DNA of 64,000 nt from Pseudonocardiales bacterium (GCA_023252195.1 JAHEXI010000001.1:62001-126000); one strand, 5' to 3'. Shown: positions 55,294 to 63,401, counted from the stretch's first letter. Numbers and translations are program-made. The notes: generated from the sequence alone by a model not told the origin.

Positions 55294-56022
55294 TCACGTG
55301 TTGCGCACGACGTGGAAAGCCTCGGCGAGACGGCCTGTGGGTAGGGCTGCGGCGGCGGTGTTCGGCTCGATCCGCTCCCGCATCTCGGTTGCTAGTCGGT
55401 CGCGGTGGCCGGTCTGACTGCGGTGGGCGCGAAGGGCCGCGATCTTCTGATCGAAGGTGTCAGTGATGTCAACGAAGTGGTTGGGCGCTGTTCCGTTCAG
55501 CAGCCAGATCTCCTCTACCGTCCACGGCTCCAGCGCCTCGTGATCGAGCAGTGTGCGGTGGGCGAAGGCGTTGCCTGCGTCGGGGTAGGCGGCCGTCAAT
55601 GCGACTTCGCCGGTCGCCCGGTGGTCGATGTGGCAACTCGTGCGAAACCGGGACCAGTTCCATTCCGGGCTCCACGTCAGCAGCCTTCGGGGTCGCACCT
55701 GGCGAATCACCCGCACGATCTCGCGGCGAAGCTCGACGCCCTGGACGATAGTGCCCTCAGCGAGGCCCAGAAACCTGACATCATGGACACCGAGGATGCG
55801 CGCCGCTGCCTGCTGGTCGCAGCGTCGGATCCGTGGGATGTCCGCGCGCGGCACTGCGGCGTCGAACCCACCAGCGTCGCCGTCAGTGAGAACCAGGTAG
55901 GTCACCACGATCCCGGTGGCGGACCAGCACGCCACGGTGCCACCCGCCCAAAAGTCAGCGTCATCAGGATGCGCAACAACGACCAGTGCACGCTCAACGT
56001 CGTCGTCCGCCAGAACGTCCAC
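55294..56022 (-). CDS. PIG-L/LmbE family deacetylase
   Basis: A 242-residue protein. ALVVVAHPDDADFWAGGTVA carries the zinc His-Asp-Asp, and SCHIDHRATGEVALTAAYPD the second His site (HIDH). FVDITDTFDQKIAALRAHRS is the C-terminal helix shared with the paralogue at 61831-62559. Such enzymes act on GlcNAc or mycothiol conjugates. The motif is HPDDAD where MshB has HPDDES, closer to Mca-like enzymes. The substrate is unknown. Confidence 0.85.
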   Translation of the reverse strand: MDVLADDDVERALVVVAHPDDADFWAGGTVACWSATGIVVTYLVLTDGDAGGFDAAVPRADIPRIRRCDQQAAARILGVHDVRFLGLAEGTIVQGVELRREIVRVIRQVRPRRLLTWSPEWNWSRFRTSCHIDHRATGEVALTAAYPDAGNAFAHRTLLDHEALEPWTVEEIWLLNGTAPNHFVDITDTFDQKIAALRAHRSQTGHRDRLATEMRERIEPNTAAAALPTGRLAEAFHVVRNT

Positions 56023-56026
56023 GAGA

Positions 56027-56170
56027 TCACTCCATCGAAAGGCCTGTCGTCACGCTCGCGGTCATGTCGTATTCTCCTGCCGAGCGTCGTTCGCTGGCTT
56101 CCAGCGCTTCGACGACTGCTGGGAACTCGTTGAGCGCGGCGCTCAGCACCCGCGTCGCTGGCGGGTCCGG
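56027..56170 (-). pseudogene. Gene end upstream of the PIG-L gene, unrecognised
   Basis: A minus frame reads ATRVLSAALNEFPAVVEALE then ASERRSAGEYDMTASVTTGL and stops 4 bp before the PIG-L start. It looks like the C-terminus of a real protein (amphipathic helix, normal codon use) whose upstream part is missing. It was probably the preceding operon member. Family not identified. Confidence 0.35.
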
Positions 56171-56289
56171 TTGGTGACGATGTCGCGGGGTATCCGCTCT
56201 CTTCTGGGGCGGCCAGGAACGTGCCACGCGGTGCCCGCGTTATTCTGCCCTCCGCGGGTGTCAAGCGTCGAGGACTGGACCGGAGGATC

Positions 56290-56532
56290 ATGGAAGCAGT
56301 CACCATCGAGGAAATTGCTGATCTGCTCGTCAACATCGGCCTCGACGAAGGTTGCGACTATAACGACCAGACTATTCAGCCAGTTCTGGATACTGCATGG
56401 AGCGGTCACGGTTATGGTGAATGGAATCCTGCTATCGGTTGCATAGTGGAGTTGCTCAAAAAGAAGATAACCGATGACGAATTCACCATACTCCGACACC
56501 TCGTGGTACAGCGTATGACGTGCGAGGAGTAG
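56290..56532 (+). CDS. Small protein of unknown function in an AT-richer patch
   Basis: An 80-residue frame from ATG 56290, with GGAGG immediately upstream. AVTIEEIADLLVNIGLDEGC, NDQTIQPVLDTAWSGHGYGE and IVELLKKKITDDEFTILRHL look like a compact helical protein with normal acidic/hydrophobic balance. Codons such as AAA, AAG, ATA and GAA make it less GC-rich than its surroundings, so it may have been acquired together with the RiPP/APH remnants next to it. No family recognised. Confidence 0.5.
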   Translation: MEAVTIEEIADLLVNIGLDEGCDYNDQTIQPVLDTAWSGHGYGEWNPAIGCIVELLKKKITDDEFTILRHLVVQRMTCEE

Positions 56533-56688
56533 TGTCGAGTGGCTCGATATGGAAGCTGGTGATGAGTTCGCGCGCAGTCGCCTCGTGCGCCGCCGCAGCA
56601 CTTCATACAAGATGCTCAGAGGTCCCGATGATGGACCGTGGCCGCACTGCCGTTCACGTTCTGGTCAGCGGCGATGACGACCTCTCCG

Positions 56689-57303
56689 TCAATCACCAAG
56701 CCACGTGTTGAGGCGTGCCAAGTCGGCCAGCAACAGCCGGCCCTCCCGGGCCGCTCCACACGTTGGCCACGCCGAGTCTATAACCCGTGCGGTATCGTTG
56801 ATCAGGACGTTGAGCGGGTCGAGGTCGGTGTGCAACAGAGTGTCACTTTGCAGAGCCGATGTGTCGTCCATATAAGGAGACCAGCGTTGTTCGGCCCGTT
56901 TCAACGGTAGCTGCGGGCACGTTACTTCGCTGATCAGTCGAATCGCTGCGACAACCTTAGGGAGATCGTCCGATCCAGGTGAGTAATCTGGGTGCCGACC
57001 TTCGATGTGTTCGAAGGCCAGGATGTTCCATCCTTCGGTCTCAATATGCCACAGTAGTCGAGGAGTGACCTGAGCGACATACGGGTTGATCATCGCTTCC
57101 ATCTGCTGCGTCCAGACTCGAGGATTGTCGCTGCGCAGACCCTTGATGAAGATTTTGTTGGTGGAGGTGTGCAGTACCGTAGTAATCTCGGAGTTGAAAC
57201 CTTCCAACACTGTCTGGGCGCTCAGCACGGGACCGGCCTTTTTTCGAACGGCGCTGCGGATGCCCTCGGATAGGTCCTCCCAGTGGGTATGCGTGATCAA
57301 CAC
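56689..57303 (-). CDS. Aminoglycoside phosphotransferase (APH)-family protein, C-terminally shortened
   Basis: About 204 residues from GTG 57303, with GGGGAAGA upstream. NSEITTVLHTSTNKIFIKGL is the N-lobe strand with the ATP Lys, GWNILAFEHIEGRHPDYSPG the hinge, and LLHTDLDPLNVLINDTARVI then DSAWPT the catalytic loop and metal Asp of the APH/choline kinase fold. After this the usual C-terminal helices are cut to CGAAREGRLLLADLARLNTW and a stop. It lies directly downstream of a RiPP precursor gene on the same strand, so it may phosphorylate the peptide or confer self-protection. Shortening may mean it is decaying. Confidence 0.7.
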   Translation of the reverse strand: MLITHTHWEDLSEGIRSAVRKKAGPVLSAQTVLEGFNSEITTVLHTSTNKIFIKGLRSDNPRVWTQQMEAMINPYVAQVTPRLLWHIETEGWNILAFEHIEGRHPDYSPGSDDLPKVVAAIRLISEVTCPQLPLKRAEQRWSPYMDDTSALQSDTLLHTDLDPLNVLINDTARVIDSAWPTCGAAREGRLLLADLARLNTWLGD

Positions 57304-57326
57304 AGATCTTCCCCGTCCATGCTCGC

Positions 57327-57369
57327 GAAGGGCCGCCCTACCCCAGCATGGGATCCGCGACGGCCCTTC
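57327..57369 (-). terminator. Hairpin between the precursor peptide and APH genes
   Basis: GAAGGGCCG (57327-57335) pairs with CGGCCCTTC (57361-57369). It lies between the precursor stop (57380) and the APH start (57303) on the same strand, where a partial terminator would make far more precursor than enzyme, a usual device in peptide operons. Confidence 0.55.
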
Positions 57370-57379
57370 TCGGTGATGC

Positions 57380-57511
57380 TCAGTACGGCTGGTCGTCGCC
57401 AGCATTGCAGCCGCACTTGGACGACTCGACGAGTGCATCCAAGTCCTCGACGAAGACGATCTCATCGGTCTCGACGGGCCACGGCGCGATCTCCACCGGG
57501 ACGGGTGCCAT
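57380..57511 (-). CDS. Candidate RiPP precursor peptide
   Basis: A 43-residue peptide from ATG 57511, with GGGGAGG 8 bases upstream. The first 30 residues (PVPVEIAPWPVETDEIVFVE then DLDALVES) are acidic and hydrophobic like a leader. The end is SKCGCNAGDDQPY, a compact CGC core with an acidic tail. It is directly preceded on the same strand by the C-terminal SPASM-like part of a radical SAM protein and followed by an APH-family gene. The size, the split composition and the neighbours make it a likely ribosomally made, enzyme-modified peptide. The maturation type (thioether or other) is not known. Confidence 0.6.
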   Translation of the reverse strand: MAPVPVEIAPWPVETDEIVFVEDLDALVESSKCGCNAGDDQPY

Positions 57512-57528
57512 GCTCACGACCTCCCCTC

Positions 57529-57815
57529 TCAGTGTTGGCAGTACGTGGACAGTGGTGCCTTCGCCTTGCGGTACAGCGTCACAAGCGGCATGCACGTCCC
57601 GCATGTGCCGCTCACGGTGCAGCCGGTGCAACCACCCTGACGAAGCAGCAGGGAGTCGGCGACCGCGCCGAGGCGGCGCAGTCCCTCAACCCCTTCCTCC
57701 ATCAGTCAGCGGGATCTGGGGATCTCGACCCACCTTGCACATGCTGGCCAGACCGTGCGGGTCCACATGAAAGAACGTATGACCGGCGTTGCAACCGGTG
57801 AACGCCGCGAACGAT
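57529..57815 (-). pseudogene. Radical SAM peptide maturase, C-terminal SPASM-like remnant
   Basis: The minus strand reads FAAFTGCNAGHTFFHVDPHG and LASMCKVGRDPQIPLT in one frame. After a shift near 57710 it continues LMEEGVEGLRRLGAVADSLL, LRQGGCTGCTVSGTCGTCMP and LVTLYRKAKAPLSTYCQH. Cys spacing matches the auxiliary iron-sulfur (SPASM) part of radical SAM enzymes that modify peptides. The SAM-binding CxxxCxxC domain is missing; beyond about 57815 the DNA belongs to an acetyltransferase pseudogene on the other strand. The stop lies 17 bp before the precursor start. Confidence 0.65.
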
Positions 57816-58301
57816 CCGCCGCGAGGCCTACGCTGCCGACAACGCCAGCAAGGACGCCTTCGCCAGCGAACGCGCGTTCATGCAGCGCTTCGACGCTTAC
57901 ACGTCGCGCTCGGAGTTCGATCTCGTCATCGCCTATCACGGTAGTGAACCGATCGGACAAACCTGGGGATGGCCGCTGACGCCCGATACCGCCTGGTGGG
58001 GCAACCTCATCAGCGAACTTGAGCCCGGGTTCACCGTCGAGGATGGGCACCGGACTTTCGCCCTGTCGGAACTTATGGTCCGGCAGCGTTGGACCGGGCA
58101 CGGTGTCGCCCACGCACTCATGACGAACTGCTACAACGCCGGGGCGAGACTCGTGCAACCTTGCTTGTCCGGCCCGAGAACACCACGGCCTACGGGGCAT
58201 ACACCCGATGGGGATGGCGGCCAGTGGCGCAGTTGCGCCCAAGCTGGCCGGACGCGCCCCTGATGGACGTGCTGATCATGCCATTGCCCCTCGCGAGGTA
58301 A
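57808..58301 (+). pseudogene. GNAT acetyltransferase, frameshifted
   Basis: The plus strand reads REAYAADNASKDAFASERAF, MQRFDAYTSRSEFDLVIAYH, GWPLTPDTAWWGNLISELEP and LSELMVRQRWTGHGVAHAL, the last being the acetyl-CoA-binding motif A. Near 58120 the frame shifts to HDELLQRRGETRATLLVRPE, NTTAYGAYTRWGWRPVAQLR and ends at 58301. There is no clear start. One frameshift and the missing N-terminus make it a remnant. Confidence 0.7.
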
Positions 58302-58327
58302 CTGCGCGAGACATCGCCGATAAGGTT

Positions 58328-58708
58328 CTATGTCGCCGGGTCCTGTTTGATCGAGATATCCAGTGTGCCGGGGTTCGATATCGCTGAGGCACGTGCCTGA
58401 CCCAACACGACCTGCCGGAGCACTTCGAGCGCCTCGGCAGCAGTGGTGATGGTGGGTTCCACCGGCTGGTCGTCGAGGAACGCCACAACGAGCTCGCGGA
58501 TCAACGCCGATGGTGCTGATCCGCGAGCCGCCGCTGCGCGCCGCAGCTGTTCCAGCCGATCTACCGGGATGCGCACCGAGTAGACCTGGCTCGGATCCTT
58601 TTCTCGCCGTGTCTTCCGGCGAGCGCTGAGAGGGACCGTATCCTCCCGTTCCAGCTCCGCTTCCTCGGCGAGAGCGCGCAAGGTCTGGTCGAGGTCCGTG
58701 TCACTCAT
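58328..58708 (-). CDS. Ribbon-helix-helix antitoxin-like protein (BrnA-like)
   Basis: A 126-residue protein from ATG 58708. The N-terminus is acidic (TDLDQTLRALAEEAELERED). YSVRIPVDRLEQLRRAAAAR then GSAPSALIRELVVAFLDDQP is a ribbon-helix-helix DNA-binding domain. A helical C-terminus follows. Its start overlaps the upstream gene by 8 bp, typical of a toxin-antitoxin pair in which the toxin comes first. Confidence 0.7.
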   Translation of the reverse strand: MSDTDLDQTLRALAEEAELEREDTVPLSARRKTRREKDPSQVYSVRIPVDRLEQLRRAAAARGSAPSALIRELVVAFLDDQPVEPTITTAAEALEVLRQVVLGQARASAISNPGTLDISIKQDPAT

Positions 58709-58979
58709 CGGGTTCCTCCCAGTAGATCCGTCGTTGGTGCCGTCCGGCAAACCATGCACTCACAACCAGCCAACTTCCGGCAGGCGGTGCCATGGCAGGC
58801 ACCAGATATACGACCAGGACAGCGCCGCGTGGGTCGCCGTCCGCAGCCGGGCACGATGGCGACAGACCGATGACCCGAATCGACAGTCCGGTACGGCTCC
58901 TGCCGTCGTCCACCAGGGCTCGGGGGTCGAGGGCGGCTTCGACCGCCCAGGACGGCTCGATGTCGACCTCGTAGGGCAT
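58701..58979 (-). CDS. BrnT-like toxin candidate
   Basis: A 92-residue protein. SIRVIGLSPSCPAADGDPRG, AVLVVYLVPAM and GSWLVVSAWFAGRHQRRIYW fit the strand-strand-helix end of BrnT ribonuclease toxins (R..IGLS..G.LLVVVYT...IRIISAR.A.RRERR.Y), with a longer loop. The N-terminal BrnT motif (FEWDxxK) is weak: YEVDIEPSWAVEAALDPRAL. The gene order toxin-then-RHH is that of brnTA. Identity is tentative; an unrelated small toxin with the same architecture is possible. Confidence 0.5.
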   Translation of the reverse strand: MPYEVDIEPSWAVEAALDPRALVDDGRSRTGLSIRVIGLSPSCPAADGDPRGAVLVVYLVPAMAPPAGSWLVVSAWFAGRHQRRIYWEEPDE

Positions 58980-59152
58980 ACCCGTCCGCTGCCGCCGTGC
59001 AAGGTGCCGCTCTTGGTCCGGGCCGACCTCAACGGCCTCGATGGGCAGTTCGTCGTACGGAATGCCGTCGTATCCATCGGTGACCAGCCGCGTTCGGCGA
59101 GGCCAGTGCTGGAGCTGCGCGGACGCTAGATGTGCGACGGCGGTATCTCCAT

Positions 59153-59807
59153 CTAGGTGTTCGAGCCAAATTCCACGACTTCAACGAGGTCGGCCGCCGT
59201 TAGGCGCTGCTCAGCATCGGCTCGACCCCACTCGTCGAAGCGGACGCCCTCGGCCTCCAGGACTTTCCGAGGATCGTCAGTTCGTTCTGGATCCGGCCAA
59301 CGGAAATCCGGCGAGATGTGGCCACTGAGCTTCAGCAGGCGATGGGCGTTGGGCACGGTCACAGTGGCAAGCCGAGCGCCGACGGCTACCTGGTGCGATC
59401 CGATCACGGCCGCGACATCCGAGTAGCTGGTCCACCGTCCAGCCGGCAGCGACGCGAGTACCTGGTTCATGAGCGTCCAGCGCGGGCCTGGAATCGAGGT
59501 AGTCACCGACTCGTCCGGGCCCGGCCAGATCGACACGATCCGCTTGCCCAGCGTCCGGCCTCGCGCCTGGATCTCAGCACGTCCCCATCCCGAGGCGCCG
59601 GCGATCTCACGATTCATCGCCAGACCACTGTCGGCGAGCAGCTTCTTCTTCGCGTGGAAGCTGTCGTTGGACAGCTTGGCGTTGTACGCGGTGAGGGGGA
59701 GGTTGCCGAGCGTGTGCACCAGTGAGGCGTGTATCTCGTCGGGAGTTTCAAGGAGTTCACCAGGACGGCGTCTTCACCAACTCCTCCAGCCGCGGATCGA
59801 CTGTCAC
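59153..59807 (-). pseudogene. GmrSD-type (DUF262/DUF1524) restriction-like protein fused to an alkyltransferase-like domain, internally deleted
   Basis: From GTG 59807 (AAGGTGAG upstream) about 16 codons read VTVDPRLEELVKTPSW and stop. In another frame ELLETPDEIHASLVHTLGNL, PLTAYNAKLSNDSFHAKKKL and GRAEIQARGRTLGKRIVSIW are the end of the DUF1524 HNH nuclease domain. Then WTLMNQVLASLPAGRWTSYS, DVAAVIGSHQVAVGARLATV, VPNAHRLLKLSGHISPDFRW and GRADAEQRLTAADLV are an alkyltransferase-like domain lacking the PCHR Cys (VPNAHR). The DUF262 domain and the HNH core are deleted. It is a dead anti-phage or DNA-modification gene with an unusual domain fusion. Confidence 0.65.
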
Positions 59808-60049
59808 CGCTCACCTTTCGCACTGGGCACGGGCCGGGACGGTAACAGGACGAGCGGTGCCGGGACGGGCCTATGTCCAGACCGACGGTCGATCATGCAG
59901 CGTTCACCTATGTCACTCGTCGCGTCACGTCCTTCTTGTTCATCGTGAACAGGGCGGCCCGCGTTGCAGTCGTCCTGGCCATGCCACGGGCCTCGCCACG
60001 CCGGGTCAGTCACGGGCTGATCGGTTGATGCGGCCCTAGGCTTGTCTCG

Positions 60050-60451
60050 ATGACGTCGAACTCAAGCGCCCGCCGGCCCACCGCAGCCGCTGGGCTGGTC
60101 GTCTTGCTCACCAGCACCGGAGTGCTGCACTTCGCGGCGCCTGCGTCGTTCGACTCGATCGTCCCCGAGCAGCTGCCCGGCGCGGCCCGCATCTGGACCC
60201 ATCTGTCCGGGGTGGCTGAACTGCTGGTCGCGGCGCTGATCGCGGTACCGCGCACACGCCGGCTCGGTGGTTTGCTTGCCGCGCTGCTGTTCGTCGCGGT
60301 GTTCCCGGCCAACGTGAAGATGGCGATCGACTGGTCCGACCGGCCGGTCTGGATGCGCGCGCTGGCCTATGGGCGGTTGCCGCTACAGATTCCGCTGGTG
60401 CTGTGGGCAGTACTCGTCTACCGTCGCGCCGCGGCCAGACGCGGCCAGTAA
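60050..60451 (+). CDS. DoxX-like membrane protein
   Basis: A 133-residue protein with four hydrophobic helices (AAGLVVLLTSTGVLHFAAPA; GVAELLVAALIAVP; LGGLLAALLFVAVFPANVKM; LPLQIPLVLWAVLVYRR). Length, helix spacing and the FAAPASFDSIVP and FPANVKMAID motifs match small DoxX/YphA-type proteins. Its function is unclear; DoxX relatives are linked to thiol stress in mycobacteria. Confidence 0.8.
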   Translation: MTSNSSARRPTAAAGLVVLLTSTGVLHFAAPASFDSIVPEQLPGAARIWTHLSGVAELLVAALIAVPRTRRLGGLLAALLFVAVFPANVKMAIDWSDRPVWMRALAYGRLPLQIPLVLWAVLVYRRAAARRGQ

Positions 60452-60659
60452 CACGCCGAACCGGCGCTGCGATAACAGGAGTAACGGCAGCCGCCGATTG
60501 CGCGGGCGCACGCCGCTCGCCGCTCGTCGTCCGCTGGGGCTCGCCCCACGACTGCGCAGCACGTCAGTTTTTGACCGCTTGTCGCGCCGGTTCCCGCACC
60601 GGGCGCAAGCGACACTCCGCCGCAGGTGCGCCGTTTGCTGCCGCCGTGGCCCTACCGTT

Positions 60660-60800
60660 ACTTTCCGTCGGTCGCAGATCACGATCTGGTCGCGAGCAGG
60701 TGTCGCTCCGGTGTCCCGAGCCGGAACGGCTGCAGTCCCGCCCCACGCACCAGATCCCGGCGCGGAAGGGACCTACAGTTGGCGCGTCACCGCTCTCCAC
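60660..60800 (+). promoter_or_regulatory. Possible ydaO-type (c-di-AMP) riboswitch leader
   Basis: A leader of about 330 bp without a gene precedes the transglycosylase gene. It contains GGCTGCAGTCCCGCC and later GGAAGGGACCTACAGTTGGC, which recall the GCTGAATCC and GGGGGACCCAAC cores of actinobacterial ydaO riboswitches found upstream of cell-wall hydrolases. The match is imperfect and the secondary structure was not computed. Confidence 0.3.
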
Positions 60801-61660
60801 GCGGCTGTCGGCAGCATCCGGCGTCGGTGTTCCCCTCCACACCCGACTCCAAACCTCGCGGCACGCATCGCGTGCCCCGGCCAGGTCCGGCACTACGGGG
60901 TCGCGCGGTGACGGCAGCGGTTGCCGCTGGTGCTCTGGCCGTCGCAGGTCATTCGATGCACGCCGCGACAGCTGTGGCATCCGAGCAGGTCGCCGACGTC
61001 GCGCCGGCCGCTGTGACCGGTCCATCCTTGGAACCCGAGATTCTGCAGGTCGGCCTGCCGCGTGACGCCGCAAGCGGAGTATCAGCGCTGCGCCGCGCTG
61101 TCGAGCGGGCGGACCGGACGACGGCCTACCAGGAGGCCGTGCGAAACCGTCTTGGACAGCCTTATCAAGCCGGCAACAGCCACAGCCTAGACGGTTGGAT
61201 CGCCAAGGCTCTCGGACTGATGGGACTGCCGCAGGCCCTCGCACCCGGCGTCAAGTCGATCATCATGCACGAATCCGGCGGCAATCCCAACGCGATCAAC
61301 AACTGGGACAGCAACGCCGCGGCGGGCAACCCTTCGCAAGGCCTCATGCAGACCATCCCCAACACTTTCAGAGCCTGCGTGCTACCCAGCCTGGCCAGCC
61401 GATCGATCACCGATCCGGTGGCCAACATCACCGCCGGGATCCGCAGCATGATCGCCCATCACGGCATCGGCGTCGTGATGGCCGGTGGTCGGCGCGACGC
61501 CCGTGGCAACTACATCGGCTACGGCGGCGCGGGCTGCTCGTCCTATGACCTCAGCGAGTACGCCTCTCAGCTACGCAGCCTGTGGACCGATGAGCCACTG
61601 CCGGTCCAGGCGGCGGCTCGTTACAAAGCGGCTTCCGAAACCGTGCCCGCGGCCCAGTGA
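60779..61660 (+). CDS. Secreted lytic transglycosylase (SLT domain)
   Basis: A 293-residue protein from TTG 60779 (GGAAGGG about 8 bases upstream). The N-terminus is basic (ARHRSPRGCRQHP), then VTAAVAAGALAVAGHSMHAA is a signal segment. The C-terminal domain GVKSIIMHESGGNPNAINNW, AAAGNPSQGLMQTIPNTFRA and PVANITAGIRSMIAHHGIGV is a soluble lytic transglycosylase fold with the catalytic Glu in HESGGNP. It cuts peptidoglycan glycan strands. The exact start is uncertain; GTG 60907 would also give a signal peptide. Confidence 0.85.
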   Translation: MARHRSPRGCRQHPASVFPSTPDSKPRGTHRVPRPGPALRGRAVTAAVAAGALAVAGHSMHAATAVASEQVADVAPAAVTGPSLEPEILQVGLPRDAASGVSALRRAVERADRTTAYQEAVRNRLGQPYQAGNSHSLDGWIAKALGLMGLPQALAPGVKSIIMHESGGNPNAINNWDSNAAAGNPSQGLMQTIPNTFRACVLPSLASRSITDPVANITAGIRSMIAHHGIGVVMAGGRRDARGNYIGYGGAGCSSYDLSEYASQLRSLWTDEPLPVQAAARYKAASETVPAAQ

Positions 61661-61720
61661 TCACGATTTGTGTGCGTTGCGCGACATGCCGTGTCGTTCT
61701 CAGCACCCAAAACGTGATCA
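61658..61720. terminator. Nested hairpins after the transglycosylase gene
   Basis: TGATCACG (61658-61665, including the TGA stop) pairs with CGTGATCA (61713-61720), the flanking bases also pair in part, and inside CGACA (61682-61686) pairs with TGTCG (61692-61696). It probably terminates the transglycosylase transcript. Confidence 0.6.
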
Positions 61721-61830
61721 TGCTCGGTGATCAGCCCATCAGCGCCGTCAGCGCATCGCCGCGCACCTCAGGGAAGGCTGCCAAGATCGTGGACGTTGCC
61801 AGCTGGTGACGCCGACGTGAGGAGAGTGCC

Positions 61831-62559
61831 GTGCCAGCTGAGCAGGCGCAGCCAGTGCAACGAATCCTGGTAGTCGCGGCCCATCCAGACGACGTGGACT
61901 TCGGATCCGCCGGCACGATCGTGACCTGGACCGACGCGGGCCTCGAGGTGTCCTACTGCATCGCGACCGACGGTGACGCCGGGGGTTTCGACCCAGCAGT
62001 GCCCCGCTCGGCGATCGCCGGTATCCGGCGGGATGAGCAGCGCAAGGCGGCCGCCGCCGTGGGCGTCACGGATGTCGAGTTCCTCGGCTACCCCGACGGC
62101 CAGCTGGTCGTGAGCATTGCACTGCGGCGCGACATCACCCGCGTCATCCGCCGGGCTCGCCCGGACCGCATGGTGGTCCCGTCCCCGGAACGTGACCTGC
62201 GCAACGTCTACGGCAGCCATCCCGACCACCAGGCGACTGGTGAAGCCGCCCTGTGCGCGATCTACCCGGATGCCCGCAACCCGTACGCCCATCCCGAACT
62301 GATCGTCGAAGAGGGCCTGGAGGCACACACCGTGCCCGAGGTCTGGGTGACGAGCCCCAACGACCGGGCCGACCATTACGTCGACATCACCGACACGTTC
62401 GACCGCAAAATCGCGGCACTGCGCGCTCACGCCAGCCAGACGGCGCACATGACGGGGTTGGAGGAGCGGATGCGAGGCTGGGGATCCCTGCAAGCCAAGG
62501 CCGCGGGGCTGCCGGACGGTCGGCTGGCCGAGGGCTACCTCGTGCTCGACACCCGCTGA
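61831..62559 (+). CDS. PIG-L/LmbE family deacetylase, Mca-like
   Basis: A 242-residue protein from GTG 61831. RILVVAAHPDDVDFGSAGTI gives the zinc His-Asp-Asp and NVYGSHPDHQATGEAALCAI the second His. YVDITDTFDRKIAALRAHAS matches the paralogue at 55294-56022 almost exactly. Mca-type enzymes cleave mycothiol conjugates during detoxification. MshB at 31857 is more distant. It is convergent with the following hydrolase gene and overlaps it by 25 bp. Confidence 0.88.
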   Translation: MPAEQAQPVQRILVVAAHPDDVDFGSAGTIVTWTDAGLEVSYCIATDGDAGGFDPAVPRSAIAGIRRDEQRKAAAAVGVTDVEFLGYPDGQLVVSIALRRDITRVIRRARPDRMVVPSPERDLRNVYGSHPDHQATGEAALCAIYPDARNPYAHPELIVEEGLEAHTVPEVWVTSPNDRADHYVDITDTFDRKIAALRAHASQTAHMTGLEERMRGWGSLQAKAAGLPDGRLAEGYLVLDTR

Positions 62560-63350
62560 TGAGGTTGCTCGTGGTCGCTGCCGGTGAGCAGGACGTGAGC
62601 CACCAGCTCGGGATTGTCGTTCATCGGGACGTGCCCGCAGCCGGGCAGCCGCAGCAGCCGGACGTGCGGGATCAACCGGATGACGGATTCGCCCCGTGGC
62701 CGCCGCATCAACCAGTCTCGCGACCCCCACGCGATGGTCACCGGCACGTCGGGCACCTGACCAGCAAAGATGATCTTGTCGCCGGCTGCCAGGCTGGGGC
62801 TGAAGCCCACCCCGCCGATCATCGCCTGCATGTCGTCGAGCAGCACCTGCGGCTCGAGCAGGTCGGGACGGCCAAACAGGAGACCGCACATGAGGGTGCG
62901 CCCGGCCGCCGACCGGGACAACCGGTGCGCGAGCTTCGGGGGCATCCATCGCGCGGTGCGGTGAATCGACCGGATCATGCATAGCGATACCCGCCGCCCC
63001 ATCGGGCTCCACAGCCCCGCTGGGGACAGCGCCGTCGCGCTGCTGACCATCCCCTGCTGGGCGAGCACAAGGGAGACCAAGCCACCCATCGAGTTTCCCG
63101 CCACGTGCGGCCGGTCCAGCCCGAGGTCGGAGAAGAACTCCTTGAGCACGATCACCGCGGTGTCCAGCTCGTAGGATAGGTGGTCGGGCAGCGGAGGGGA
63201 CTCGCCGAATCCCGGGAAATCCACCGAAAAGACCTCGCGGTGCTTGGCCAACCGCTCCTCAACCGGGAGCCACGCTTGCCGACGGTGCCCAGCCCCGTGC
63301 AGCAAGACGAGCGGCGGTCCCGCGCCGCACCGGTTGTATGCCAGCTCCAT
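62535..63350 (-). CDS. Alpha/beta hydrolase
   Basis: A 271-residue protein. PLVLLHGAGHRRQAWLPVEE is the oxyanion region, HVAGNSMGGLVSLVLAQQG the nucleophile elbow (Ser), VTIAWGSRDWL the acid and LPGCGHVPMNDNPELVAHVL the His. Esterase, lipase or C-C hydrolase activities are all possible. It stands alone, convergent with the Mca-like gene and divergent from hrpA. Confidence 0.88.
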   Translation of the reverse strand: MELAYNRCGAGPPLVLLHGAGHRRQAWLPVEERLAKHREVFSVDFPGFGESPPLPDHLSYELDTAVIVLKEFFSDLGLDRPHVAGNSMGGLVSLVLAQQGMVSSATALSPAGLWSPMGRRVSLCMIRSIHRTARWMPPKLAHRLSRSAAGRTLMCGLLFGRPDLLEPQVLLDDMQAMIGGVGFSPSLAAGDKIIFAGQVPDVPVTIAWGSRDWLMRRPRGESVIRLIPHVRLLRLPGCGHVPMNDNPELVAHVLLTGSDHEQPHQRVSSTR

Positions 63351-63401
63351 CCCGCCACTGTATCGGCTTGTAACCCGCCAGTAACTAGTGCTCTAGGGTA
63401 G

